DNA of 64,000 nucleotides from NCBI GenBank assembly GCA_035566435.1, contig DATMRF010000147.1, forward strand, positions 1 through 64,000. The letters are read 5' to 3'. Both the position numbers and the translations under genes were made by a program. How positions within the stretch are numbered: the first letter of the stretch is position 1; each line of letters starts with the position of its first letter. Under the pieces are notes generated by a model that was not told where the DNA came from, did not search any database, and saw nothing but the letters and a program-made list of their open reading frames with translations. The stretch is from DATMRF01 sp035566435. Its GTDB lineage: Bacteria > Verrucomicrobiota > Verrucomicrobiia > Limisphaerales > UBA8199. This document shows, piece after piece, positions 52,455 through 61,310 of the stretch.

Positions 52455-53873
52455 ATGCTCAAACTCGATAACAAGCCAGTGCTCGTGATCGGCCTCGGCG
52501 GGCGCGGCCAGGCCGCTTGCGAGCTGCTGCGCCGCCTCGGCGCCCGGGTTGTGGGTGTGGATTGCCGGGACACCGACGAGCTGCGCTCCGGAGCCGAGAA
52601 ACTGCGCGGGCTTGGTGTAGAGGTGGCGTTGGGTACGGTGCTGCCGCCGCCGGGAGACTTCGATCTCGCCGTACTCGGTCCGGCGGTGCCCGCCAACTCG
52701 CCCGTGGTCCTGGCCGTGAAAGCGGCCGGCGTGCCAATGCTCGGCGAGCTGGAGCTGGGCTTTCAAACGGCGAAATGCTTAAGCATCGTCATCAGCGGCA
52801 CCAACGGAAAGAGCACCACCGCGGGGTTGATCGAGCGGTTGCTCGTCCATAACCATCGCAAGGCCCTCGTCGCCGGCCACCGCGCGCGGCCAGTCTGTTC
52901 GGTTGCCGACCAGACGAAAGACCTGGACTTTCTGATCCTCCAGGCCAACTCGTTCCAACTGGAAGGCACCGAATTCTTCCGGCCCGCAGTCGCCGTGCTT
53001 CTCAACCTGGCTCCCGACCACCTGGATCGTTACGCCGACGCGGCCGATTATGCTCGAGCCACCGCCGGTTTGTTTCGCAATCAACAAGCTTTTGATTGGG
53101 CGATCATTCAGCGTGAGGCCCTCTCCTGTCTTCAGCAGCTCATTCTCCCGGTGCCCGCCAAGACCATTACGTTTAGCGCGACCGACCCGGCTGCCGACCT
53201 GTACCTGGACCGCGGTTTGGTCATCAGCCGCATTCCGAACTGGTCGGGTCCTTTGCTAGACACTGCCCATTGCCAGCTCCGCGGCCCCCACAACGCGGAA
53301 AACCTCATGGCTGCCCTTGCGGTCGGCCACGCGTTGCGCCTTCCGCTCGAGAACATGGTGGAATCGCTAAAGACCTGCACCTCCGGCCCGCATCGTTGCG
53401 AACTCGTCTCGGAAATGGAAGGCGTGCAGTTCATTAACGACGCGAAAGCGGCCAATGTGGACGCGCTGCAAAAAGCACTGTTGACCGCCCGGTCGGGCCC
53501 GGGAGGCGAAGCCAACGTTTGGTTGATCGCGGGCGGCCGGGATCAAGGCCTCGAATTCCACGATGTGGGCCCCGCGCTCTCCAGGCGCGTCAAACGCGCT
53601 TTCCTAATCGGCGAAGCGAGCGAAAAAATTCGCGCCGCGTGGAGCCTTTTTACTCCTTGCCAGGTTACGGCTTCGCTGTTAGAAGCAGTAGCTGAAGCGG
53701 CAAAAAGTGCGGTTTCGGGCGATGTAGTTTTGTTTTCACCGGCGTGCCCGGGCTTCGACCAGTTTCGAAATTATCAACACCGCGGTGAAATCTTTTGCCA
53801 GGCAGTGAAATCAATACGTAGGGGTGCCTTGACCGGCGACCCCCATATGAACGGTAAAATTACGACGGCGTGA
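52455..53873 (+). CDS. murD: UDP-N-acetylmuramoylalanine--D-glutamate ligase
   Basis: 472 aa. The Rossmann-like N-terminal domain begins VLVIGLGGRGQAACELL. The P-loop is VISGTNGKSTTAGLIE. LNLAPDHLDRY and GPHNAENLMAALAVG are MurD family blocks. GVQFINDAKAANVDAL and IAGGRDQGLEF (with VFSPACPGFDQF-type VLFSPACPGFDQFRNYQHRG) complete the C-terminal domain. It adds D-Glu to UDP-MurNAc-Ala. Intact and of usual length. Confidence 0.95.
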   Translation: MLKLDNKPVLVIGLGGRGQAACELLRRLGARVVGVDCRDTDELRSGAEKLRGLGVEVALGTVLPPPGDFDLAVLGPAVPANSPVVLAVKAAGVPMLGELELGFQTAKCLSIVISGTNGKSTTAGLIERLLVHNHRKALVAGHRARPVCSVADQTKDLDFLILQANSFQLEGTEFFRPAVAVLLNLAPDHLDRYADAADYARATAGLFRNQQAFDWAIIQREALSCLQQLILPVPAKTITFSATDPAADLYLDRGLVISRIPNWSGPLLDTAHCQLRGPHNAENLMAALAVGHALRLPLENMVESLKTCTSGPHRCELVSEMEGVQFINDAKAANVDALQKALLTARSGPGGEANVWLIAGGRDQGLEFHDVGPALSRRVKRAFLIGEASEKIRAAWSLFTPCQVTASLLEAVAEAAKSAVSGDVVLFSPACPGFDQFRNYQHRGEIFCQAVKSIRRGALTGDPHMNGKITTA

Positions 53874-53910
53874 AACCAATCCAACACGCAACCGGAAATC
53901 TAAAACATTC

Positions 53911-53944
53911 GCCGCGGGTTTTTTTTGAGGAAAAACCCCGCGGC
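53911..53944 (+). terminator. Hairpin between murD and the LysM gene
   Basis: GCCGCGGG then TTTTT, about 8 nt, AAAAACCCCGCGGC: a stem of about 13 bp with one bulged C. It begins 38 nt after murD. It could reduce read-through into the LysM/ftsW half of the cluster or protect an mRNA end; the T-rich stretch lies inside the stem rather than after it. Confidence 0.5.
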
Positions 53945-54000
53945 AACAGCCGCAAAACCCTCGAACCCTAGCTTAAGAAAATCAAATAACTCATATAGCA

Positions 54001-54750
54001 ATGAATAATCCAAGCCCTCTCGTTCCCCAAGGCTCCATTCAGGAGCAGAAAAACCAGGGCCGCGCCCGCGTCAAGATCGCAGTCTTTGTCGTGTTGGCCG
54101 TGCATGGCATCGGTTTGCTGGCCTTGCTGATGCAGGGCTGCAAGAAGGAGCCCGAGACGGCCGCTCTGCCGGGTGACCAGACGGCGAGCAACGCCGCCCC
54201 CGCGTTTGCCGAATCCACCAACCCGCCGGTGGCTGACACCAACCCGCCTCCCCTGACGGGCACGCCCCCGGCCCCCACCGAGCCGCCGTCGGCTGCCATC
54301 ACCGATTATAAGATCGTTGCCGGCGACACCTTCAGCACCATCGCCCGAAAATTCCACACTACTACCCGTGCGCTGATGGACGCCAATCCCGGTCTGGAGC
54401 CAACCAAACTCAAGATCGGACAGTCGATCAAGATTCCCGCGCCGGTTGCACCCGCCGCCCTTGGAGGAGGCACGGCGACTCCGGCTGCGACCAGTGGTAC
54501 CGGCGAACAAATCTATGTGGTCAAGTCGGGAGACACGCTTATCAAAATTGCCACCGACCACAAGACCTCGGTAAAGGCGCTCCGCTCGGCCAACAGTTTG
54601 ACCACGGATAAAATCAAGGTCGGCCAAAAGCTCAAAATTCCGGCAACAGCTTCCGCGCCCGCGGTGACCTCAGCGCCGCCGGTCGCGCCGGTTGAATCGG
54701 CTCAGGCTCCAGGTGGGACGTCGCCGCCGCCGGTCGTGGCTCCGCGGTAA
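54001..54750 (+). CDS. Membrane-anchored LysM peptidoglycan-binding protein
   Basis: 249 aa. A membrane helix near the N-terminus (VKIAVFVVLAVHGIGLLALLMQGC) precedes a Pro/Thr-rich linker. LysM 1 runs from YKIVAGDTFSTIARKFHTT to KIGQSIKIP (about residues 103-146) and LysM 2 from YVVKSGDTLIKIATDHKTS to KVGQKLKIP (about 173-217), followed by a Pro-rich tail. It should tether the inner membrane to peptidoglycan or localise to the septum. The gene sits between murD and ftsW, a place where most phyla have none. Confidence 0.88.
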   Translation: MNNPSPLVPQGSIQEQKNQGRARVKIAVFVVLAVHGIGLLALLMQGCKKEPETAALPGDQTASNAAPAFAESTNPPVADTNPPPLTGTPPAPTEPPSAAITDYKIVAGDTFSTIARKFHTTTRALMDANPGLEPTKLKIGQSIKIPAPVAPAALGGGTATPAATSGTGEQIYVVKSGDTLIKIATDHKTSVKALRSANSLTTDKIKVGQKLKIPATASAPAVTSAPPVAPVESAQAPGGTSPPPVVAPR

Positions 54751-54806
54751 GAGGAATTTGCCACGTCGGACGTGTTCAGCCTGGCGCCGGACGCTTGCGG
54801 TCGAAT

Positions 54807-56015
54807 ATGAGACTAGCAGTCACCATTCTGGTTTTTTGTGTCGCGGCGCTGTTGGCGCTAGGGATGGTGATGCTCTATAGCTCGAGCATGGTGCAAAAGG
54901 GCGCGCAATACCTGCTGATGCAGTTGTTGTGGGGCGGGTTGGGCCTGGCGTTTGGCGTGGCGGTTACGCTGATGGATTACCGTTGGCTGAGGCGGGCCGC
55001 CTGGCCGCTGCTGGGGATGGCTGTGCTGTTGCTGGCCCTGGTGTTCGAGCATCACCTTGCTCCGAAAATCAACGGCGCCCGCCGCTGGCTCGTTACGGGT
55101 GGCTTCCGGTTCCAGCCTTCCGAGTTGGCGAAACTGGCGTTAATCCTTGTGCTCGCGTGGTACGGCGAGCGGTATCAGAGGCAGATGGGCGGGTGGAAAC
55201 GAGGGGTCCTGCTTCCGGGATGCTTCATCGCCGTGGTTCTGGGCCTGGTGTTCGCGGAGCCCGATCGTGGCACGACGGTTCTGCTGGCAGCCGTCAGCGG
55301 CACCATGCTGCTGCTGGCCGGGGTGCGCTGGCGTTTCATCCTGCCACCGGTGGTGCTTGGATTGACGGCCCTCGGGGTTTCGCTTCGGCACGACCACATG
55401 CGCTCAGCGCGTATTTTTGGATGGCTCTACCTGGAGGAACATAAGAGCGGGGTGGGGTATCAGGCCTACCAGGCGATGCTGGCGCTGGGCGCGGGGGGCT
55501 GGACCGGGCTGGGCCTGGGTAACGGCCGGCAAAAATACGGATTTGTTCCTGAGCATCACACAGACTTCATCTTTTCGATGATTGGCGAGGAGTTGGGGTT
55601 AATCGCAACTTTGTTGGTGGTGGTGGCTTTTGTGGCCATCCTTATTTGCGGCATTTACATCGCGCTGCACGCTCCCGACACCTTCGGCCTGTTGCTCGGC
55701 TCCGGGATTGCTTTCTTAATCGGTCTCCAGGCGTTCATCAATATCGGCGTTGTTACCAGCGTGCTGCCCAACAAAGGCTTACCGCTGCCTTTTATTAGCT
55801 ATGGCGGCTCCAATCTGCTGATGATGCTCACCAGTGTCGGAGTGTTGTTAAGCATCGCGCGGCAGGGCCGTGGCACCGACTCGCTGGGTGAAGGCGCGGC
55901 CGACCGTCGCCAAATTCCGGGCCTTCGACGCCCGCGCAACCCGTTCAGGAATTCAGAGCGAGAAACCCGGGTCTCTCGATTGTTTCACCGGGTTTCGATC
56001 CCAGCGCCCTCATGA
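54807..56015 (+). CDS. ftsW: FtsW, septal peptidoglycan polymerase (SEDS family)
   Basis: 402 aa from the ATG at 54807 with about ten membrane helices. SEDS motifs: MLYSSSMV, ARRWLVTGGFRFQPSELAKLALIL, EPDRGTTVLLAAV, GYQAYQAMLALGAGGWTGLGLGNGRQKYGFVPEHHTDFIFSMIGEELG and NKGLPLPFISYGGSNLL. It polymerises glycan with FtsI. The Asp of the TDFIF segment region and the conserved EHHTDFIF loop are intact. The stop overlaps the murG start by 4 nt. Confidence 0.95.
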   Translation: MRLAVTILVFCVAALLALGMVMLYSSSMVQKGAQYLLMQLLWGGLGLAFGVAVTLMDYRWLRRAAWPLLGMAVLLLALVFEHHLAPKINGARRWLVTGGFRFQPSELAKLALILVLAWYGERYQRQMGGWKRGVLLPGCFIAVVLGLVFAEPDRGTTVLLAAVSGTMLLLAGVRWRFILPPVVLGLTALGVSLRHDHMRSARIFGWLYLEEHKSGVGYQAYQAMLALGAGGWTGLGLGNGRQKYGFVPEHHTDFIFSMIGEELGLIATLLVVVAFVAILICGIYIALHAPDTFGLLLGSGIAFLIGLQAFINIGVVTSVLPNKGLPLPFISYGGSNLLMMLTSVGVLLSIARQGRGTDSLGEGAADRRQIPGLRRPRNPFRNSERETRVSRLFHRVSIPAPS

Positions 56016-57187
56016 CTGACAGCCGCCCAAGCCTGACCAGAATTGCGATCGCATGCGGCGGTACCGGCGGTCATCTCTTCCCAGGTCTGGCTGTGGCGGA
56101 GCAACTGCTCCGGCGCGCTTGCTCCGTTGTGCTGCTGGTTTCGCCAAAGGAGGTGGATCAGCAGGGCGTTCGGCAGGCCGCCGGCTTGGAGGTGCTGACG
56201 TTGCCGAGTGTCGGCCTGACTCGAGGGCATCTGCTCGCGTTTCTGCGCGGCTTCGCCCAATCGTATCGCGCCGCGAGAAGTGCTTTCGTAGGTCGCCCGC
56301 CGGAGGCAGCGCTGGCGATGGGAGGATTCACCAGCGCGCCGCCGCTCCTGGCGGCCAAGCGCTTGGGCGCCCAAACGTTCCTGCACGAATCCAACACGAT
56401 TCCGGGCCGCGCAAACCGCTGGCTTGCCCGGGTGGTGAACGGAGCGTTTTGCGGTTTTCCTTCGGCTGCGAACTGCTTGCGCCAGCGCCAAGTGACCGTC
56501 ACGGGAACACCGGTCCGCCTGCAGTTCCGCCCGCGAGACGTGGGCTTTTGTCGCGAGTCGCTGGGGTTTGACCCTGTGCGGCCGGTCGTGCTGGTAATGG
56601 GAGGCAGCCAGGGGGCGAGCGGGATCAACGATCTTGTAACCGCGTCGCTGCCGGCGCTGGCTAGACAGGCTCCCCAGTGGCAGTGGGTCCATTTGGCTGG
56701 TCCGGCCGATGCCGCGGCTGTGAAACAGAAATACGAGGCGTTGAAACTGAAAGCGGTCGTGTACCCGTTTGCTTCCGAAATGGAGCTGGTTCTGGGGGCA
56801 GCTACCGTGGCCATCAGCCGCGCCGGGGCCTCCTCGTTGGCGGAACTCGCGGCGATGCGCGTGCCGGCCGTGCTGGTGCCCTATCCGCTTGCCACGGACA
56901 ACCACCAGTTCTACAACGCCCGCGCTTTCGAGGCGACAGGCGCGGCGCGGTTGCTCGAGCAGGCGGGCGCCAGCCCTGAAGGGTTGTGTCAGGTGCTGGC
57001 CGACCTGGTGCAAAATGGGTCTACCCGGGAACAGATGCAGGGCGCACTCGCGCAATGGCATGCCCCACGCGCCGCGGAGCAGATTGCGGAAGCCATTCTG
57101 GGAAGTCTGAAGGTTATTGATGGGGCGGCGGTGCCGGCGAAGCGGTTCCCGCTGCAGGCCCACGAGCCGGGTTGGAGGATGGTATGA
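56012..57187 (+). CDS. murG: UDP-GlcNAc--lipid I N-acetylglucosaminyltransferase
   Basis: 391 aa, GT-B fold, makes lipid II. IACGGTGGHLFPGLAVAEQL is the N-terminal glycine-rich loop. GFTSAPPLLAAKRLG and HESNTIPGRANRWLAR bind acceptor. VLVMGGSQGASGINDLV is the second glycine loop and AISRAGASSLAELAAM with YPLATDNHQFYNA the donor site. It is somewhat longer than the typical 355-365 aa because of a C-terminal extension (GSLKVIDGAAVPAKRF). It overlaps ftsW and murB by 4 nt each. Confidence 0.95.
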   Translation: MTDSRPSLTRIAIACGGTGGHLFPGLAVAEQLLRRACSVVLLVSPKEVDQQGVRQAAGLEVLTLPSVGLTRGHLLAFLRGFAQSYRAARSAFVGRPPEAALAMGGFTSAPPLLAAKRLGAQTFLHESNTIPGRANRWLARVVNGAFCGFPSAANCLRQRQVTVTGTPVRLQFRPRDVGFCRESLGFDPVRPVVLVMGGSQGASGINDLVTASLPALARQAPQWQWVHLAGPADAAAVKQKYEALKLKAVVYPFASEMELVLGAATVAISRAGASSLAELAAMRVPAVLVPYPLATDNHQFYNARAFEATGAARLLEQAGASPEGLCQVLADLVQNGSTREQMQGALAQWHAPRAAEQIAEAILGSLKVIDGAAVPAKRFPLQAHEPGWRMV

Positions 57188-58122
57188 GGCAGGAAGCCTC
57201 CCTGTTGAATGCAAACCCGAGCGAGGCGCTCGAGGAATTGGCGCGGCAACTCTCGCCCCAGACTGTGCTGCGCCGCAACGAGCCCCTGGCCCGGCGCACG
57301 ACGTTGCGCGTCGGTGGCCCCGCGGATGTTTACATTGAGCCTGCCTCGGAGCCGGACCTGGCGGCGGTGGTGCGATTTTGCGGCGCTCGCAACCTGCCGC
57401 TGTTTGTCCTGGGTCGCGGGTCCAATTTGCTGGTCAAAGACGGCGGCTTCCGTGGAGTGGTGATTTGCCTGGCGCAGCCGGCGTTCAGCCGAGTCGAAGT
57501 GGTCGGAGAGCGTCTGGAGGGCGGGGCCGGTGCGAAATTAAAGAGCGTTGCCGTCGAGGCGAAGCGGCGGGGTCTGTCGGGCCTGGAGTTCCTGGAGGGC
57601 ATACCGGGGAGCGTGGGCGGGGCGTTGCGCATGAATGCGGGGGCGATGGGCGGCGCGATGTTCGAGGTGGTACGGACGGTCCGCGTGATGGCTCTGAATG
57701 GCTCGATTGAGCAGCGCACGCCCTCGGAGCTGCAGGTGAAATACCGCGGCTGCGCGACCCTTACGAATCACATCGCGCTCGGCGCGATACTGCAGGGTCA
57801 AGCCGGGAACCCGGAGGCCATCGAGCGCCGCATGAGCGAGTTCAGCCGGAAGCGCTGGAGTTCGCAACCTGCCGCCCCGAGTGCCGGGTGCATGTTTAAG
57901 AACCCTGCCGCCGTCCCGGCGGGCAAACTCATTGAGGAACTGGGCTTGAAAGGCGCGCGTGTGGGGGGAGCCATGGTGTCGATGGAGCACGGTAATTTTC
58001 TGATCAACGACGGAACCGCTACCGCGCGCGACGTGTTGGAGTTGATCGAGCTGATCCGCCAGCGTGCCCAATCCGGGCGAGGCATCGAGCTGGAAACCGA
58101 AGTGGAAATCATCGGCGAATGA
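57184..58122 (+). CDS. murB: UDP-N-acetylenolpyruvoylglucosamine reductase
   Basis: 312 aa from the ATG at 57184 (ATGA overlap with murG). The FAD-binding domain has TTLRVGGPADVYIEP and LFVLGRGSNLLVKDGGFRG. GLEFLEGIPGSVGGALRMNAGAMG is the family signature. The C-terminal domain carries PSAGCMFKNPAAVPAGKLIEELGLKG, with Ser/Cys replaced pattern SAGCMFKNP, and GNFLINDGTATARDV. It reduces enolpyruvyl-UDP-GlcNAc to UDP-MurNAc. murC, which normally precedes it, is missing here. Confidence 0.94.
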   Translation: MRQEASLLNANPSEALEELARQLSPQTVLRRNEPLARRTTLRVGGPADVYIEPASEPDLAAVVRFCGARNLPLFVLGRGSNLLVKDGGFRGVVICLAQPAFSRVEVVGERLEGGAGAKLKSVAVEAKRRGLSGLEFLEGIPGSVGGALRMNAGAMGGAMFEVVRTVRVMALNGSIEQRTPSELQVKYRGCATLTNHIALGAILQGQAGNPEAIERRMSEFSRKRWSSQPAAPSAGCMFKNPAAVPAGKLIEELGLKGARVGGAMVSMEHGNFLINDGTATARDVLELIELIRQRAQSGRGIELETEVEIIGE

Positions 58123-59048
58123 AGTTGAAAGTCACCGTGATGTTGGGGGGACCGAGCGCGGAGCGGGAGGTGTCGCTGCGTTCGGGAGCGGCGGTGGCAG
58201 GAGCGCTACGCTCACTTGGCCACGAAGTGCGGGAGCTGGATCCGCAGGGCGACTCCTGGGACCTGCCGCCGGGAACCGAGGTGGTCTTCCTGGCGCTCCA
58301 TGGTACCTACGGCGAGGATGGCACCGTTCAGTGCCGGCTTGAAGAATTGGGTCTGCCTTATACCGGCTGCGATCCCGAGGCGAGCCGACTCGGCTTTGAT
58401 AAGGTTCTGACTAAACAACGCTGTATCGCTGCTGCGGTTCCCACGGCGCGATTTGCCTTGATTGATTTGCCGAGCGCAAGCTGGCCATTGGGCTGGAATC
58501 CGCCGGTAGTTCTCAAACCCGTCCATCAAGGGTCGAGCGTTGGCCTGCAATTTGTCGAGCGCGTGGCTGACTGGAGCAAGGCGCTGACCGAGGCTATGCG
58601 CTTTGACACCCAGGTTCTGATGGAGGAAAAGATCGCCGGTCGCGAGACCACGGTGGGCATCCTCGACAGTGCGCCATTGCCGATTGTGGAGGTCCGGCCC
58701 CAAACGGGTGTCTACGATTACCAGACCAAGTATACCGCTGGGGCGACAGAGTATTTGTGCCCGGCGCCGTTCGACGAGGTTACTACTACACGCATCCAGG
58801 AAGCCGGGCTGGGAGCCTTCAAGGCGATTGGTGGCCGGGATTATGCCCGTGTGGATGTCATGGTGCGCCCCAACGGCGACCCGGTAGTGTTGGAAGTGAA
58901 CACACTGCCCGGTATGACTGAGACCAGCCTTCTACCAAAGGCGGCGGCGGCGGCGGGTATCGGGTATGCCGACCTGTGCCAGCGAATGCTCGATTTGGCC
59001 CTGAGCCGGCGAAATGGCGCAGGGCGAACCTCCAAAATTGTGTCCTGA
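58119..59048 (+). CDS. ddl: D-alanine--D-alanine ligase
   Basis: 309 aa ATP-grasp enzyme. VMLGGPSAEREVSLRSG is the family N-terminus and VFLALHGTYGEDGTVQ the substrate loop. GCDPEASRLGFDKVLTK, PVVLKPVHQGSSVGLQFV and ARVDVMVRPNGDPVVLEVNTLPGMTETSL supply ATP, Mg and second D-Ala binding residues. It overlaps murB by 4 nt and is followed by ftsQ after 6 nt. It provides the dipeptide used by MurF encoded upstream. Confidence 0.95.
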   Translation: MKLKVTVMLGGPSAEREVSLRSGAAVAGALRSLGHEVRELDPQGDSWDLPPGTEVVFLALHGTYGEDGTVQCRLEELGLPYTGCDPEASRLGFDKVLTKQRCIAAAVPTARFALIDLPSASWPLGWNPPVVLKPVHQGSSVGLQFVERVADWSKALTEAMRFDTQVLMEEKIAGRETTVGILDSAPLPIVEVRPQTGVYDYQTKYTAGATEYLCPAPFDEVTTTRIQEAGLGAFKAIGGRDYARVDVMVRPNGDPVVLEVNTLPGMTETSLLPKAAAAAGIGYADLCQRMLDLALSRRNGAGRTSKIVS

Positions 59049-59054
59049 GAACTG

Positions 59055-60008
59055 ATGTGGTTCAAGCGTAAACAAAAAAACCGGCGGCTGGGACGCGAGT
59101 TCGTGCTCGACGTAAAGCTCCGCTCCGGCCAGGTCAGGGCGGCCCGCGCGCGCATGGCGGCGCTGGCGTTGGCGGTCGTCTTTGCTGCGGTGGTGGGGGT
59201 CTATGTGCTGTGGCAGGCCGGCGGTTGGGCTCTCGACCGGCTGGTTTACGAAAATAGAGCATTCTCCATCGACGAAGTGGATGTTCAAACCGATGGCGTC
59301 ATTCCTCTGGACCAGCTGCGGCGTTGGACCGGCGTGCGCCCCGGGGAGAACCTGCTGGCGCTGGACCTGTCAAGGGTCATACGCGATTTGGAGCTGGTCT
59401 CGCTGGTAAAATCTGCCTCTGCGGAACGCATTTTGCCGCATACGCTGAGGGTTCGGGTGGTCGAGCGCGAGCCGGTGGCCCATATCAATCTTTTTAGACC
59501 CCGCCAGGGCGGCGGCCTCGACCCCGTGACTTATGAGGTAGATGCGGACGGTTACGTAATGATGCCATTGGAGCCGCAACCGCGCGCCGTGCCCGCCGGC
59601 CAGTCGGCCGATCAGTTGCCGATCCTCAGGCCCATCAATGCGGCCGAGGCGATGGCAGGTCGCCGTCTTGAATCCCCGCAAGTCCAGGCCGCGCTGCAGT
59701 TTCTGAGCGCGTTCGAGAATTCGCCCATGGCCGGCCTGGTGGATCTCAAATGCATCGAGGTCTCGAGCCCTGAGGTGCTCATGGTTACGACGGGCCAGGG
59801 CAGCGAGATTACGTTCGGCCTTAGCAGCCCGGAGCAGCAACTCCTCCGCTGGCAGGTGATCTTCGAGCGCGGACAGAAGCTCAGCAAGGCAATCGCGACG
59901 CTCGACCTGGCCGTTACGAACAATGTTCCCGCTACCTGGCTGGAGGCCAGCAGTGTTTCTGCGGGGAACCCGAAGCGTCCAAAACCTCTCAGAAAAAAGC
60001 ATGTTTGA
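59055..60008 (+). CDS. ftsQ: Division protein FtsQ
   Basis: 317 aa bitopic protein. A basic cytoplasmic N-terminus and one membrane helix (ALALAVVFAAVVGVYVLWQAG, about residues 36-56) are followed by a POTRA domain (FSIDEVDVQTDGVIPLDQLRRWTGVRPGENLLALDLSRV). A beta domain then includes HTLRVRVVEREPVAHI and YEVDADGYVM. Position before ftsA and domain order support the name. It overlaps ftsA by 8 nt. It connects the FtsL/FtsB-type and FtsW/FtsI subcomplexes. Confidence 0.85.
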   Translation: MWFKRKQKNRRLGREFVLDVKLRSGQVRAARARMAALALAVVFAAVVGVYVLWQAGGWALDRLVYENRAFSIDEVDVQTDGVIPLDQLRRWTGVRPGENLLALDLSRVIRDLELVSLVKSASAERILPHTLRVRVVEREPVAHINLFRPRQGGGLDPVTYEVDADGYVMMPLEPQPRAVPAGQSADQLPILRPINAAEAMAGRRLESPQVQAALQFLSAFENSPMAGLVDLKCIEVSSPEVLMVTTGQGSEITFGLSSPEQQLLRWQVIFERGQKLSKAIATLDLAVTNNVPATWLEASSVSAGNPKRPKPLRKKHV

Positions 60009-61227
60009 CCCTGCTTCTACGATAATTGTCGGGCTTGAAATCGGTACCTCGAAGGTGTGCGCTGTGGTAGGCGATTTGAGCGCCGATGGGGCTTTAAACA
60101 TCGTTGGGCTTGGCCAGGCGCGGTCCCGCGGCGTGCGCAAAGGAGAAATCTGCGATGCGCCGATGGCCGAGGAGGATGTTCGCCAGGCGATTGTCGAGGC
60201 GGAGCAGATGGCCGATGTCGAAATCCGCAGCGTGCACCTCGGCGTGACCGGCGGTCACCTGCGCGGGTTCAACAACCGCGGCGTCCACCCCGTTGTCTCC
60301 GCCGATCGTGAAATCACGGAAGCCGACGTCCAGGACGTCATCAAGAACGCCAAGACCATCAACCTGCCCGCCCAAAACCACGTCATTCACGCCATCCGCC
60401 AGCACTTCCTCGTTGACGGCCAGGACAGCATCACCAATCCTGTTGGCATGCTCGGCGCCCGCGTCGAGGTCGATGTGCATGTCGTCCACGGCAACCTGAA
60501 CCGCCTGCAAAACGCCATCCGCACCGTCAAGGGCTTACAGCTCGAGGTTGATGATATCGTTTTCAATGGCCTCGCTTCGTCGCTCGCCTTGCTCAGCAAC
60601 GAGCAAAAGGAACTCGGCTCGCTGGTCATCGATATTGGCGGCGGCACCACCGAATATGTCGTCTATGGCAACGGCATCATCAAACATACCGGGGTGCTCG
60701 CCGTTGGCGGCGACCATGTTTCCAACGACTTGGCTTACGGGTTGAAGGTGCCGTTGAGCCGCGCCGAACAGCTTAAGGTAGAGCACGGTTCGGCGTTTGT
60801 AGAGGAGCCGGCCAAGGCACAGACGATCACCATTTCCAACGAGCTGGGCATGCCGCTCAAGGTGATCAGCTTGGAGAATCTCCGGCGCATCATGGCTCTT
60901 CGCCTCGAGGAGATTTTCCAGCTCATCCTTCAGGACCTCGAGCAGGCCGATGCCTTGAATTACCTTCGGGCGGGCGTCTTCCTTTGCGGCGGGGGCGCGC
61001 GCATCTCTCAGATCGCGAAACTCGCCGAGCAAACCCTGCAGATGCCCGTGTCCCTGGGCAAAACCAACTCCATCAGTGGCCTCAAGTCCGCCCTCGACCA
61101 GCCGGAGTTTGCCACCGCCATCGGCCTCGTGAAATTCGGCTCCTTCCAGCAGCGCAAACGTGCTGGCAGGGCTTCTCTCACTGAAGGCATCAAGACCACG
61201 CTCGGCCAGTTTTTCAAACGGAGCTAA
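60001..61227 (+). CDS. ftsA: Division protein FtsA
   Basis: 408 aa from the ATG at 60001, overlapping the ftsQ end. Actin-like ATPase: IIVGLEIGTSKVCAVVG (phosphate 1), SLVIDIGGGTTEYVVYG (phosphate 2) and VFLCGGGARISQIAKLAEQ (adenosine motif). The 1C domain lies at about residues 85-160. The C-terminal GIKTTLGQFFKRS is a typical amphipathic membrane-targeting helix. It tethers FtsZ filaments to the membrane. Motifs are intact, in contrast to the divergent FtsZ next door. Confidence 0.95.
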   Translation: MFDPASTIIVGLEIGTSKVCAVVGDLSADGALNIVGLGQARSRGVRKGEICDAPMAEEDVRQAIVEAEQMADVEIRSVHLGVTGGHLRGFNNRGVHPVVSADREITEADVQDVIKNAKTINLPAQNHVIHAIRQHFLVDGQDSITNPVGMLGARVEVDVHVVHGNLNRLQNAIRTVKGLQLEVDDIVFNGLASSLALLSNEQKELGSLVIDIGGGTTEYVVYGNGIIKHTGVLAVGGDHVSNDLAYGLKVPLSRAEQLKVEHGSAFVEEPAKAQTITISNELGMPLKVISLENLRRIMALRLEEIFQLILQDLEQADALNYLRAGVFLCGGGARISQIAKLAEQTLQMPVSLGKTNSISGLKSALDQPEFATAIGLVKFGSFQQRKRAGRASLTEGIKTTLGQFFKRS

Positions 61228-61310
61228 CCCCATGTGGCCCGAGACCAAAACCCATCCCCACCTGCAGACAGGCCGCGACCCGGCACCTGGAAAGCCCTGA
61301 AACCTGATTT

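Noticed and set aside
57172..57190. Possible murC-murB fusion
   Set aside because: The murB product is about 312 aa with no ligase P-loop; murC sequence is simply absent between murG and murB.
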